A stretch of DNA of 11,141 bases, taken from contig SDVU01000722.1 in the NCBI GenBank assembly GCA_016256075.1, forward strand, positions 1 through 11,141, given 5' to 3'. A program made the position numbers and the translations under genes. Position 1 is the first letter of the stretch. The number at the start of each line of letters is the position of its first letter. This document shows, in pieces, positions 1 through 6,956 of this stretch. The DNA is from Dictyocoela muelleri. Lineage: Eukaryota; Microsporidia. The notes beneath the pieces were generated by a model that saw only the letters and a program-made list of their open reading frames with translations, was not told the origin of the DNA and did not search any database.

Positions 1-92
1 AACCAAAGGTCATAAGACTATGGTTGGAGACAACTCTCCGGGTTGACAGCTATGGATGTTGTCAGCATGTAATATATAAATATATATATATA
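1..92 (+). repeat. SINE copy A, 3' end only
   Basis: This is the 3' tail of the SINE family described at 8487-8950, cut by the window edge. It matches 8869-8950: AAAGGTCA, a GGAGA.A.CTCTC block, GACAGCTAT, then CAGCATGTAATATATA running into an AT-rich tail. The head and most of the body, if present, lie before base 1. The match is imperfect throughout, so the copy is old. No target-site duplication can be tested because the 5' end is missing. Confidence 0.75.
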
Positions 93-235
93 AGTTTATC
101 CTGAAATTTATCTTGAGATATTTTAAATAATTTTCTTTTCAAAAAATCTATAAGCTGAGTACTGCCGACAAATATATATTTTTCTGTTTTAAGGTATTAT
201 TTAGGAGAAATTAATTTCGCATAAGTATTTAAAAT

Positions 236-689
236 ATGCCTATAACTCTGAGGAAACTATATATGACTCTGAAAAAAAATATGTCGATAACTCTGTGGAA
301 ATTATCTATAATTCTGAAAAATGTGTCTATAACGTTGGAAAAATGTGTAAATAACTCAAGAAAAATGGACTATGACTAGGAAAATGTGTCTATAACTCTT
401 GAAAAATGTGTCTATAACTCCGAGAAAATGTGTCTATAACTCTGAGAAAATTATCTATAACACTAGGAAAATGTGTCTATAAGTATGGAAAAATGTGTCT
501 ATAACACTGGGAAAATGTGTCTATAACTATGGGAAAATGTGTCTATAACTCTGGGAAAATGTGTCTAGTACTTTGGGAAAATGTGTCTATAACTTTGGAA
601 AATGTGTCTATAACTTTAAGAAAATGTGTCTATAACTTTAGGAAAATGTGTCTATAACTTTATGAAAATGTGTCTATAACTATGGGAAA
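236..689. repeat. Minisatellite, 21 units of about 22 bp
   Basis: Tandem units of 19-22 bp built on TGTGTCTATAACTCTGGG plus AAAA; I count 21. The leftmost units are degenerate (for example TATGTCGATAAC and TGGACTATGAC cores), while the units from about 480 rightward are nearly uniform. This suggests recent amplification at the right-hand end. The last unit runs directly into the retroelement fossil at 680-690. A 22-bp unit shifts frame at each step and no frame stays open, so the array is not coding. Confidence 0.93.
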
Positions 690-1006
690 CACTGTATATC
701 AATTATTCCTTTATTAGTAATGTGGAATGTATCTTTAACTACAATATCATGATGCTCAATACTGTGCAAAACCGCACTGTTTGCTCTTATAATACTACCA
801 TTCAGTAATTTTATTTCTATAGGCACCTCTAATCTTTTAAACTCACAACAATTTAGTTTTTTCAATGTTTTTTCAGTTAAAATATTTAATGATGAACTAG
901 TATCAAATAGTACTGTACTCTTTTTACCATTTATTTTAATATTTTTCATATCTAAGTTCTCATTATTTTCTCTCACGTTGCTCATGTTTTCATTATTTCC
1001 TCTCAC
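690..1006 (-). pseudogene. Retroelement aspartic protease-like domain (fossil)
   Basis: The translated segment contains a VLFDTSSSLNILTEKTLKKL stretch, which has the hydrophobic-hydrophobic-D-T-S pattern and following helix of retropepsin-type proteases, preceded by a KINGKKS strand as in gypsy-type proteases. Later strands (IKLLNGSIIRANSAVLHSI and a DIVVKDTFHI stretch) match the rest of that fold. It lies immediately downstream of the zinc-knuckle region in the same orientation. It is a remnant of the LTR element and not a host gene. Confidence 0.65.
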
Positions 1007-1049
1007 GTTCTCATGTTTTCATTATTCATCTTCACGTTGCTCATATTTT
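961..1049. repeat. Three tandem copies of a ~30-bp unit
   Basis: Units at 961-990, 991-1019 and 1020-1049 share a CATTATT...TCACGTT...CTCATGTTTT pattern. On the minus strand they encode an Asn/Glu/Met-rich linker between the knuckle-like and protease-like parts of the LTR fossil. This is a local expansion inside the element. Confidence 0.85.
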
Positions 1050-1109
1050 CATTTTTTGAGTGACAATTTCTTGCTATGTGACCTTTGATTCCACATTTAT
1101 AATAAATAA

Positions 1110-1840
1110 TTTCCTTTTTAAATGGGTTTTCCAATTTTTGATTTTTGGAAAAAGAATTCCGCTTTTTCGTGTCATTATATTCTAAGATGACGTCTTTTTT
1201 GTAACATTAATGCTGAAATTCAATCTCTCATAATCTTCAATTCTTATAATATTGAATAAAAATTGTCCGTGACGAAAAAAATACGCTCTAAAAGTTTAGG
1301 TGCTCTCATTTTTCTCAACTAAGTCAATATCTCTTTATCTTCGAGACTATTGTTATCACACTATAATTTCAACCTGTGCAGAAACTCTGACCAGGGCTCA
1401 TCGTTATATTTGTTCATTTGATCTATGCTTTTACCTCATATAAAAGCTTTTAGATCACGAAAAAAATTTTCTAAACATAAAGGAAGTTTATTTGAACTGC
1501 CCTTCTCATAATACCATCTTTGAATAAAGCCGTCTGCTTGTTCAACTATTTGCAAAAATTGATGGTTAGGCGCTAGTTCCTCGAATACACGACTTCGACA
1601 TATTATGTAAATTTGAATTTCAGCTTCCTTAGTCTCCATGCCTTTATATAATCTAAATCTACTCCCGTCGTTTTGAGGCCTTACAGTAAAATCATCTTGG
1701 TCTCTCGGTGATTTATATAACTGTGCTTGCTGTTTTTCTTTTGCAAGCTTGGAAGAGGGTTTTCCTCTTTGATTGGTTTTCTCCTGGTTAACACCAGAGG
1801 CCGCTAAACAAGAAATAAAAGAACGATTCTTAAAATGCAT
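1110..1840 (-). pseudogene. Retroelement Gag-like region (fossil)
   Basis: The longest open piece (1436-1840) gives a 134-residue product. It has a basic, Gln- and Lys-rich N-terminal part and a C-terminal stretch, DGFIQRWYYEKGSSNKLPLC, followed by LENFFRDLKAFI. That arrangement resembles the capsid region of retrotransposon Gag proteins (the W...L..F...F pattern). The assignment rests mainly on position, upstream of a zinc-knuckle-like and a protease-like segment in the same orientation. Downstream of the open piece, Gag-like coding signal is decayed but still discernible. Confidence 0.5.
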
Positions 1841-2012
1841 ATTTATTTAATTTCCAAATTCTTATATAGTTTTAGAAACCAATAAGATTCTTTATCTCCT
1901 TTAATTTGAAACCAAGTAAATCATAAATAAGATAAAACCAATTATCTTCCACTCGTTTCAGTTATCGACTGGCCAGTAATCATCCGAGCAACACCCAATG
2001 TGCTCACTAAAA

Positions 2013-2072
2013 TGTTAATAACATTAAAATAAACTATTGTGTTTATTGGATGTAGAAACATAACATCCAACA
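2013..2072 (-). repeat. Candidate LTR end or short LTR piece
   Basis: Read on the minus strand this segment begins TGTTGGATGTTATG, contains CCAATAAACAC (an AATAAA) and ends TGTTATTAACA, so it shows the TG...CA ends expected of an LTR. It sits upstream of the Gag-like region at the expected distance. Sixty bases is short for an LTR, and a Tc1/mariner element abuts its outer end, so it may be the inner part of a longer LTR. No convincing tRNA primer-binding site (TGG...) follows, and the partner LTR is not in the window. Confidence 0.35.
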
Positions 2073-2075
2073 ATA

Positions 2076-2103
2076 ACCACAGCGTTATTAAAATTTTTTT
2101 TAA
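2076..2103. repeat. Left terminal inverted repeat of Tc1/mariner element
   Basis: ACCACAGCG followed by TTATTAAAATTTTTTT. It pairs with 3134-3161 with few mismatches over about 28 bp and is preceded by the TA target dinucleotide at 2074-2075. Confidence 0.85.
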
Positions 2104-2148
2104 TCCTTAGAATGTCAGAAATAAATAGAAAAAACAACTTGATTTTAA

Positions 2149-3114
2149 ATGAAAAAGAAAAAGTCCTTAGAAAAGGTCATTGAAGAAAGATACTGTGTCA
2201 AAGATGCCGCATTCCTTGTGGATGTGAATTATCAGGCCTCCACAAGTATCATAAGGGTGTATAAAAAGGAATCAAGAGTCGAAAAGAAAAAACGGGAAAC
2301 CCATCCAATAAGAAAATCAGTGTGCAAATTCTCGGCTTTGTTGAAAATTAATAGAATTGAACCCGTTAATAAGAATGGTTCAAATTCGGGAAAAAATAGA
2401 GGATACATTTTCTGTAAACATTTCTCTCGAATCTATAAGAAGATTGATTTATAGACTTCAAATTACTTTGAAAAGATTTTATATACATCAATAAATATAA
2501 ACTCGGAGACAAGTAAAAATAAACAGCAAATCTATTCACAAAATTTCATTAATATTGAAGAGAAATCCATAAAGGTTTTTATTGTTGAATCATCCTTTAA
2601 TTTATATCTGAGAAGAACTTTAGGATGGTCAGCTAAAGAAAGTCGACAAGTGTCCTGGTTCCGTCAACGCGGGGAACTAATGTGATTTAATATCTGCGAT
2701 AACTGAAAATGAGGTTTTGTTTTCTCAAACATTTGTTGGTTCGGTGAATTCCAACAAATTTATCTGTTTTTTTATCAATTAATTGAAAAATGCAAACAAA
2801 AATCGATTTTTGAAAACTGCATTTTTATACTTGATAATGCAAAGATCCATCATTCAAATATCACAAAAAATTGTTGAAAAGGGAGTAAATGTCATGTTTT
2901 TGTCTCCTTATAGTTACATGCTTAACCCGATTGAATTTGCATTTTCGAAGATTAAATCTATTGTGAGAAAGTTTCTAGCAAATGGGTCCGATGAGTCCAA
3001 ACAAATCTAATCTTGAATTCGGTGAATCAATTAACTAAGAGTGATTTGCAGGGGTATTCGAAACATATACGTCGTAATTGTTTAAAAGCGATTGCAAAGG
3101 AAGATTTTAATTAA
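2149..3114 (+). pseudogene. Tc1/mariner DDE transposase pseudogene
   Basis: The protein signal is spread over several frames. From 2149 there is an N-terminal helix-turn-helix region (ERYCVKDAAFLVDVNYQAST then a VEKKKRE linker). From 2399 a second DNA-binding segment ends in LQITLKRFY. From about 2524 the catalytic core starts (VFIVESSFNLYLRRTLGWS), with V where the first catalytic D is expected. At 2824 comes ILDNAKIHHSN, carrying the second D. The third acidic motif is SPYSYMLNPIEFAFSKIKS near 2910-2968, about 33 residues after the second D, and a C-terminal tail ends at 3114. At least four frame changes plus the lost first aspartate show it is inactive. Motif order, acidic spacing and TA flanks agree with Tc1/mariner. 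Confidence 0.87.
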
Positions 3115-3133
3115 AAAATGATATTTTTTAATT

Positions 3134-3161
3134 TTTTAAAAAATTTTAAAAACGCTGTGGT
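3134..3161. repeat. Right terminal inverted repeat of Tc1/mariner element
   Basis: AAATTTTAAAAACGCTGTGG then T, the inverted counterpart of the left end at 2076-2103, followed by TA at 3162-3163. Confidence 0.85.
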
Positions 3162-3221
3162 TATTTAAAAAAACGCTATGAAAAGGTTAAAAATTTTTTG
3201 GTTATTTTAAAAAACCCTGCG
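3159..3221. repeat. Duplicated transposon-end-like motif
   Basis: Two 22-base blocks 41 bases apart, 3159-3180 and 3200-3221, share GGTTATTT, an A run and a C.CT..G ending (17 of 22 positions by eye). The first overlaps the outer end of the Tc1/mariner right repeat. The second may be a trace of another transposon end or a local duplication. The surrounding sequence is A/T-rich, so some of the similarity could be compositional. Confidence 0.5.
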
Positions 3222-3467
3222 AAAAATTTAAGAAACGAGTTGAAATACTTAATATAAAAAAACTAGTAATTACTTTAAATTTATTAAATATAAAAAATAT
3301 CTTTATTGGTCAAAAATAATTATTAGTTTTATTTTTATAGCGTTTTATCAAAAAAATCTTATCAAGTGAGGATCTTAGACAAATAAAATTATTTTTAAAT
3401 CCGAAAAAACTTTAATACGAAAAAAATTCTAAATTAGACAAAATAAGATATAATTTTAAAATGATGA
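3222..3467. other. A/T-rich spacer, no gene seen
   Basis: Low-complexity A/T-rich spacer between the Tc1/mariner element and the 3' end of the SRP68-like gene. I see no open reading frame with coding character, no RNA gene and no clear repeat. The 3' untranslated region of the SRP68-like transcript must lie at its right-hand side. Confidence 0.6.
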
Positions 3468-3473
3468 TTTATT
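3468..3473 (-). terminator. Possible AATAAA polyadenylation signal overlapping the stop
   Basis: On the minus strand AATAAA overlaps the TAA stop codon of the SRP68-like gene. Signals at or inside the end of the coding region are known in microsporidia. In such A/T-rich DNA a chance match is also plausible. Confidence 0.4.
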
Positions 3474-4446
3474 TTTTTCTTCCAAATAAATTCAGCTTTC
3501 CTAACAAGTCAGTTAAACCCGCAATATTACTTTTATCCTGCGGATATTGAATGTAATCATTTGCTATATCATAAAATACTGGTGGAAATGGAACGGGGAT
3601 AGGATTATCAACTTTGAATATTTCCGAAAATTTATTTTTTATATGTTTTTGTAAACATTTTTGATTAAATTTTCTCCCAACTTTCATTTTTTCAATTTCA
3701 ACTTCTAAATCTCCAAACAGTTTAGGTAGTTTGAAATTTAAAATTGGGCTAGGATCAATTTTTTCACATTGCTCAAATTCTTTTAAATATTTAAAAAAAA
3801 TTGATAATATTTTTGCTTCATTAATCAAAGTATTTAGAAATTGCGATTCAACAAGGTTTTCATGTAAAAAATTTTGTAAATTTTCTGATTTAGCAATTAT
3901 TTTGTCAACGGAATTTTCATAAAAATTTCTTGATTTTGATTTAACTGTGATTTTTTTAAGCAAAAGTTCAATTTTAATAATTTCATTTGATACTTTCCTA
4001 TAATACGCATCTTCTCCATAATATGAATAGTTACTAATCATCTTCAATGCTTTAAAATTCAACAAATCGTCTTCTGTTGAAAACATAAGGTCGATATCGT
4101 GCCATTTAGCAGAGTATTTGTCATTTCTACTTTGAATTTCTTGCAAAAAAGATGGATAATCCCGATATAGATGAGCATCAATAGACTGAACTTCACCAAT
4201 TTTATACAAAACATAATTTCGGTATAAATCATCATCACAATTATTCAGTAACTTCAAAATTTTACGAATATACTTTTTTCTCAACTTAGGATTATCCAAC
4301 ATTATAAAAATGTAATGTTCAATTTTAACGCATGATAAGTCACCCTTTTCTTTCCGATGAATTTTACAAAAATTTTTGTATTTCTCATTGTTATCGTCTG
4401 TGAAGTTAAACTTCAGCCGAAGTTTGTTGAGTTGTTTAATTGCCAT
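3469..4446 (-). CDS. SRP68: SRP68-like signal recognition particle subunit, short form
   Basis: SRP68 binds SRP RNA as a heterodimer with SRP72 and helps the particle deliver ribosome-nascent chain complexes to the ER. This intact 325-residue protein is basic and helical. Its C-terminus (residues 281-323) carries NPIPVPFPPVFYDIANDYIQ, a YP and then GLTDLLGKLNLFG. This parallels the end of animal SRP68 as I recall it: P-I-P plus a P-F-F-D-L-A-x-N-x-x-x-F-P box and a terminal Gly/Leu/Phe amphipathic stretch. An N-terminal segment at residues 41-68 (EHYIFIMLDNPKLRKKYIRK) could match the RNA-binding domain. Typical SRP68 proteins have about 600 residues, so this form is strongly reduced. The start is supported by CCC directly before ATG. 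No membrane segment or intron is seen. The identification rests mainly on the tail; the middle is unassigned. Confidence 0.65.
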   Translation of the reverse strand: MAIKQLNKLRLKFNFTDDNNEKYKNFCKIHRKEKGDLSCVKIEHYIFIMLDNPKLRKKYIRKILKLLNNCDDDLYRNYVLYKIGEVQSIDAHLYRDYPSFLQEIQSRNDKYSAKWHDIDLMFSTEDDLLNFKALKMISNYSYYGEDAYYRKVSNEIIKIELLLKKITVKSKSRNFYENSVDKIIAKSENLQNFLHENLVESQFLNTLINEAKILSIFFKYLKEFEQCEKIDPSPILNFKLPKLFGDLEVEIEKMKVGRKFNQKCLQKHIKNKFSEIFKVDNPIPVPFPPVFYDIANDYIQYPQDKSNIAGLTDLLGKLNLFGRKK

Positions 4447-4449
4447 GGG
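4447..4449 (-). promoter_or_regulatory. CCC motif abutting the SRP68-like start codon
   Basis: On the minus strand the gene reads AGGACCC then ATG. A CCC- or GGG-like element at or just before the start codon is an established feature of many microsporidian genes. C triplets are uncommon in this DNA, which makes the coincidence more meaningful. It supports both the chosen start and the microsporidian assignment. Confidence 0.5.
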
Positions 4450-4572
4450 TCCTGATTTTCAAAAATAAAAATTATTTGTTTCAAAATAAATAAATTTTTT
4501 ATTTTAATTTAAAAAAACTGCATAAATTATCAAAAAGGTTTTTATGAGATATATAAAATTCGTTCTTATACA

Positions 4573-4745
4573 TCAGCAGTTATAATTTTTGAATTTGGAT
4601 TCAAGTATCATGGTTCAGATAACTCTGTATTGATTATTTAATTTGAGAATGACATTAAGCGGTTAAAACTAAAGCATTGATATATAGTTGTTCATATTGG
4701 TATGGGTGATTAAGATTGATTCTATATTACGATGATCGAAGTTAC
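4573..4745 (+). repeat. SINE copy B, 5' part
   Basis: A degenerate tRNA-like head (TTGAATTTGGATTCAAGTAT, then CATGGTTCAGAT in the B-box position) is followed by body sequence GAGAATGACATTAAGCGGTT and GTGATTAAGATTG. It matches 8500-8670 and, for the head, 10565-10650. The match fades at about 4745 and the 3' part of the body is missing. It lies just upstream of the SRP68-like gene, in the opposite orientation to that gene. Confidence 0.72.
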
Positions 4746-4880
4746 ACATCCAATTTTCTGATTATTGTAAGTTAGTGCAATGTCAGATCAGTTTAAAACG
4801 AGTTTGTCTTTCATTTGACTATCACAAAATATACTATTGATTTTTTAAAAAAATGATATTTGAGATCAAATTTATGTTTC
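4746..4880. other. Unassigned spacer between two SINE pieces
   Basis: Contains no open reading frame or RNA gene that I recognise. It lies where the 3' half of SINE copy B would be expected, so it may be unrelated sequence that replaced it or the same sequence decayed beyond recognition. Confidence 0.5.
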
Positions 4881-5240
4881 TATATATATTACATGTTAAT
4901 AATATCTATATTGCCGACCGGAGAGTCATATTTAATAGTGGTCTTTGACCTTTGGTTTTTAGTTTTCAAGTAATAAGTCACACCTAAGCTACCCAGAAGC
5001 CCAGCTGTATACGTGATTTTCGTTTTATCAATGACTCGGTAGGATACAGGTAATTAAGACTTTCATGATTTTTTCACTACTTATTTCACAGATTTGGTCG
5101 TCGCACTCATCTCTTAGGAGAGTCCCTTCTGCTTCACTTTAAAGATTTGTTAAATTCTTAATCAGCTATTACACACTGGAACAACTGTATACTACTACTA
5201 TATTTCTATTGTTATTGACCGCTTACAATTATTTGTTTTA
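4881..5240 (-). repeat. SINE copy C, body and tail, inverted
   Basis: Read on the minus strand, this copy matches 8585-8950. Shared blocks are TAAGCGGTCAA, TAATAGCTGATTAAGA, GAAGGGACTCTCCTA, GATGAGTGCG, ATTACCTGTATCCT, GAGTCATTGATAA, CGTATACAGCTG and CATGTAATATATATA at the tail. The conserved blocks are spread over about 340 bp, so homology is secure. The tRNA-like head expected beyond 5240 is not recognisable. The copy sits downstream of the syntaxin gene and upstream of the SRP68-like gene in the shared minus orientation of both genes. Confidence 0.88.
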
Positions 5241-5296
5241 ATAAAATTAAATTATTTCTGATCATTCAGTACCAAGAACAGGAAAATGAATCGATT

Positions 5297-5434
5297 GATA
5301 TTAATCTTTTATAAGTTTTGATATTAATCTTTTATAAGTTTTAATATTAATCTTTTATAAGTTTTGATATTAATCTTTTATAAGTTTTAATATTAATCTT
5401 TCATAAGTTTTAATATTAATCTTTTATAAGTTTT
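5297..5434. repeat. 23-bp tandem repeat, six copies
   Basis: Six contiguous units of RATATTAATCTTTTATAAG plus TTTT starting at 5297, 5320, 5343, 5366, 5389 and 5412, nearly identical except for A/G at the first base and one T/C change. It lies about 120 bp beyond the syntaxin stop, in its 3' flank. The near-identity points to recent expansion. Confidence 0.96.
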
Positions 5435-5553
5435 AATAAATTCAAAATGATACTTTTAATATTAATTTTTAACAAAAAAAACGATTTTAAGGATAAAAAA
5501 AACTGTAAAAAAGGCCAAATTAAGATTATACCTTAAATAAATATTTTAATTCA

Positions 5554-6288
5554 TTATAATTTAGTTAAAATGTCAGCTAAAATTCGATCACGAACAATCT
5601 TTCTTCTTCGAATAATCTTTCCGGATGAAATACAAAGTAAAATTACTAAAACAGAAATAAGAAAAACAATAATTCGATTTTTATAAAGACCTCGACTCTT
5701 GCCAATTTTACGCATCTCCTTTGAAGCCAAATTCAAATTATTATTTGAAATTTCTAAATTAAAATCGATTCTATCAATTGATTCATTCTGTTGTAGCACA
5801 AGACTTTTAATTTCCATTAACACTGTCGTTATGAAAAAGATAGATTTTCTAACATCATCAATTCTTTTTTGTTTTGAAGTGCAAATCATTATTTCGTTAC
5901 CTTCAATATTTTCCAATTCATCAAATATTTGAACATTTTTTATATTTTTTAGGTATTCTTGTTGATTTTTTCTGTACTCAAGCAAAATTGCTTGTAATTT
6001 TTTTATAAAATAATTTTTTATTGCTGGTATAGCAATACTTTTAATTTCATTTTCGACCTTAACGAGTTTTAAGTCGATTTCTGTTTTAATTTCCATTATT
6101 TCATTTTTCTTTTCCCGGCGATGAGAAAAACTTGGGAGTGTTTGACGGACCTGTAGAGTTTTTAACATGTTTATTTCTTCAGTAAGCTCTTTCAATTGTC
6201 GTCTAATTCTGTTTGGCGTTAGATCATGATTATAATGTATTTTAGTTTTTTTGAATTTACGGTAATCAGCTGTTCGGTCAATTAACAT
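5554..6288 (-). CDS. Qa-SNARE (syntaxin-like t-SNARE)
   Basis: Syntaxins are tail-anchored SNAREs that form four-helix bundles with partner SNAREs to fuse vesicles with target membranes. This 244-residue protein has a basic N-terminus, helical stretches at residues 25-115 that could form an Habc-like regulatory domain, a SNARE helix at about 145-200 and a membrane segment at about 206-222 (IIVFLISVLVILLCI). The core LVLQQNESIDRIDFN is highly characteristic; Q167 aligns with the zero-layer glutamine of Qa-SNAREs. After the membrane span there are about 20 basic residues (GKIIRRRKIVRDRILADIL and so on), longer than the few residues usual in syntaxins. I cannot say whether it is a plasma membrane, Golgi or endosomal form. 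Two adjacent stop codons (TAA TGA) end it. No intron is seen. Confidence 0.87.
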   Translation of the reverse strand: MLIDRTADYRKFKKTKIHYNHDLTPNRIRRQLKELTEEINMLKTLQVRQTLPSFSHRREKKNEIMEIKTEIDLKLVKVENEIKSIAIPAIKNYFIKKLQAILLEYRKNQQEYLKNIKNVQIFDELENIEGNEIMICTSKQKRIDDVRKSIFFITTVLMEIKSLVLQQNESIDRIDFNLEISNNNLNLASKEMRKIGKSRGLYKNRIIVFLISVLVILLCISSGKIIRRRKIVRDRILADILTKL

Positions 6289-6559
6289 CTATTTATTAAG
6301 AATTGCTCATTAAATTTGTTTATGCAACAAAGTTTAAAACAAATAGGCTGAAATTCAAAACAATGTTTTAGAGTGAAACAAAATTATAAAAAAGGAAAAT
6401 TATGAAAATAATTAATAATATAAAAATAAAAAGTATAATTTAAACCTTTTAATGTATTTGTAATTATTTAAGATCAAATATTAAGTTTAATTATTAAAAA
6501 GTATATTTTATGAGTAATAGTATAAAATTATAAACCTAAATACCGATACAAACAAAACT
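6289..6559. other. 5' flank of the syntaxin gene, no other gene seen
   Basis: A/T-rich sequence upstream of the syntaxin start. There is no CCC or GGG motif directly before the ATG, unlike the SRP68-like gene. It must hold the promoter, but no element stands out from the base composition. Confidence 0.5.
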
Positions 6560-6700
6560 AATTATAAGTAAATATAAACTTAAATTAGATAATTATAACC
6601 TAAATATAAACTTAAATTAGATAATTAAAAAGTAAATATAAACTTAAATTAGATAATTATAACCTAAATATAAACTTAAATTAGATAATTATAAAGTAAT
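6560..6700. repeat. 32-bp tandem repeat with alternating unit types
   Basis: Units at 6560-6590, 6591-6622, 6623-6654 and 6655-6686, plus a partial fifth, share TAAATATAAACTTAAATTAG and AT. Units 1, 3 and 5 carry AAGTA before this core, whereas units 2 and 4 carry AACCT. The alternation suggests that a 64-bp dimer was duplicated. It is non-coding. Confidence 0.93.
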
Positions 6701-6956
6701 TACAATCAAAAACATGATTTTCGAAAATTTCTATTTAACGAAAATTTTCTTTTGCAACAATAAAATTGTTCTTGAAAACAACAATTAACAATATTTTTTT
6801 TACGAAATTAGATTCAAATCAGGGGGCTTGTTCGGAAAGTTGACTACATCAAAGGTTGACTTTGAACATAAAAAAATATTTTAAATTTTTATTGAATAAT
6901 TTTTAGATAAAATTTGAAAAAAATTATTAGTTTTTTAAAAAATAAAATGGTTTTTA
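6701..6956. other. Spacer, no gene seen
   Basis: A/T-rich sequence with a short local inverted repeat near 6718-6752 (ATTTTCGAAAATTT and AACGAAAATTTTC) and a G-rich patch with a repeated GTTGACT motif at 6822-6868. I found no matching inverted partner for that patch and no open reading frame with coding character. Confidence 0.5.

Larger units (their letters stand above)
680..2072 (-). mobile_element. Ty3/gypsy-like LTR retroelement fossil, 5' part
   Basis: On the minus strand the parts appear in the usual LTR-retroelement order: a candidate LTR end (2072 to 2013), an untranslated leader, a Gag-like region (about 1840 to 1110), a zinc-knuckle-like stretch (1104 to 1060) and an aspartic-protease-like domain (about 1006 to 690). 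No reverse transcriptase, RNase H or integrase is visible; the element gives way to the minisatellite. It is clearly broken, with several breaks, and old. The Gag, knuckle, protease order fits Ty3/gypsy elements. The family assignment is inferred from domain order and short motifs rather than from a polymerase domain. Confidence 0.68.
2076..3161 (+). mobile_element. Tc1/mariner (IS630-group) transposon, decayed
   Basis: The ends are inverted repeats: ACCACAGCGTT at 2076-2086 followed by an A/T stretch (ATTAAAATTTTTTT), and its inverted counterpart at 3130-3161 ending CGCTGTGGT. Each outer end is flanked by TA (2074-2075 and 3162-3163), the target duplication typical of Tc1/mariner elements. 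The 1,086-bp body carries a broken transposase on the plus strand. It lies directly against the LTR-like piece, so it probably inserted into or beside the older retroelement fossil. Confidence 0.88.

Noticed and set aside
61-95. Origin of replication or promoter at an AT-repeat tract
   Set aside because: It is the (TA)n tail of a SINE; the same tail ends the copies at 4881 and 8950.
236-689. A CRISPR array or a repetitive protein gene
   Set aside because: The units are contiguous without unique spacers, and the unit length of about 22 bp breaks every reading frame.
2149-2454. A stand-alone small protein gene
   Set aside because: It is the N-terminal part of the Tc1/mariner transposase, inside the inverted repeats, and its last third has left the transposase frame.
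3731-3922. A plus-strand gene of 63 codons
   Set aside because: It lies antisense within the intact SRP68-like gene and has no support of its own.
5699-5932. A plus-strand gene of 77 codons
   Set aside because: It lies antisense within the syntaxin gene and is explained by that gene.
6822-6868. A transposon terminus with a repeated GTTGACT motif
   Set aside because: It looks like an element end, but I found no inverted partner or duplication for it in the window.
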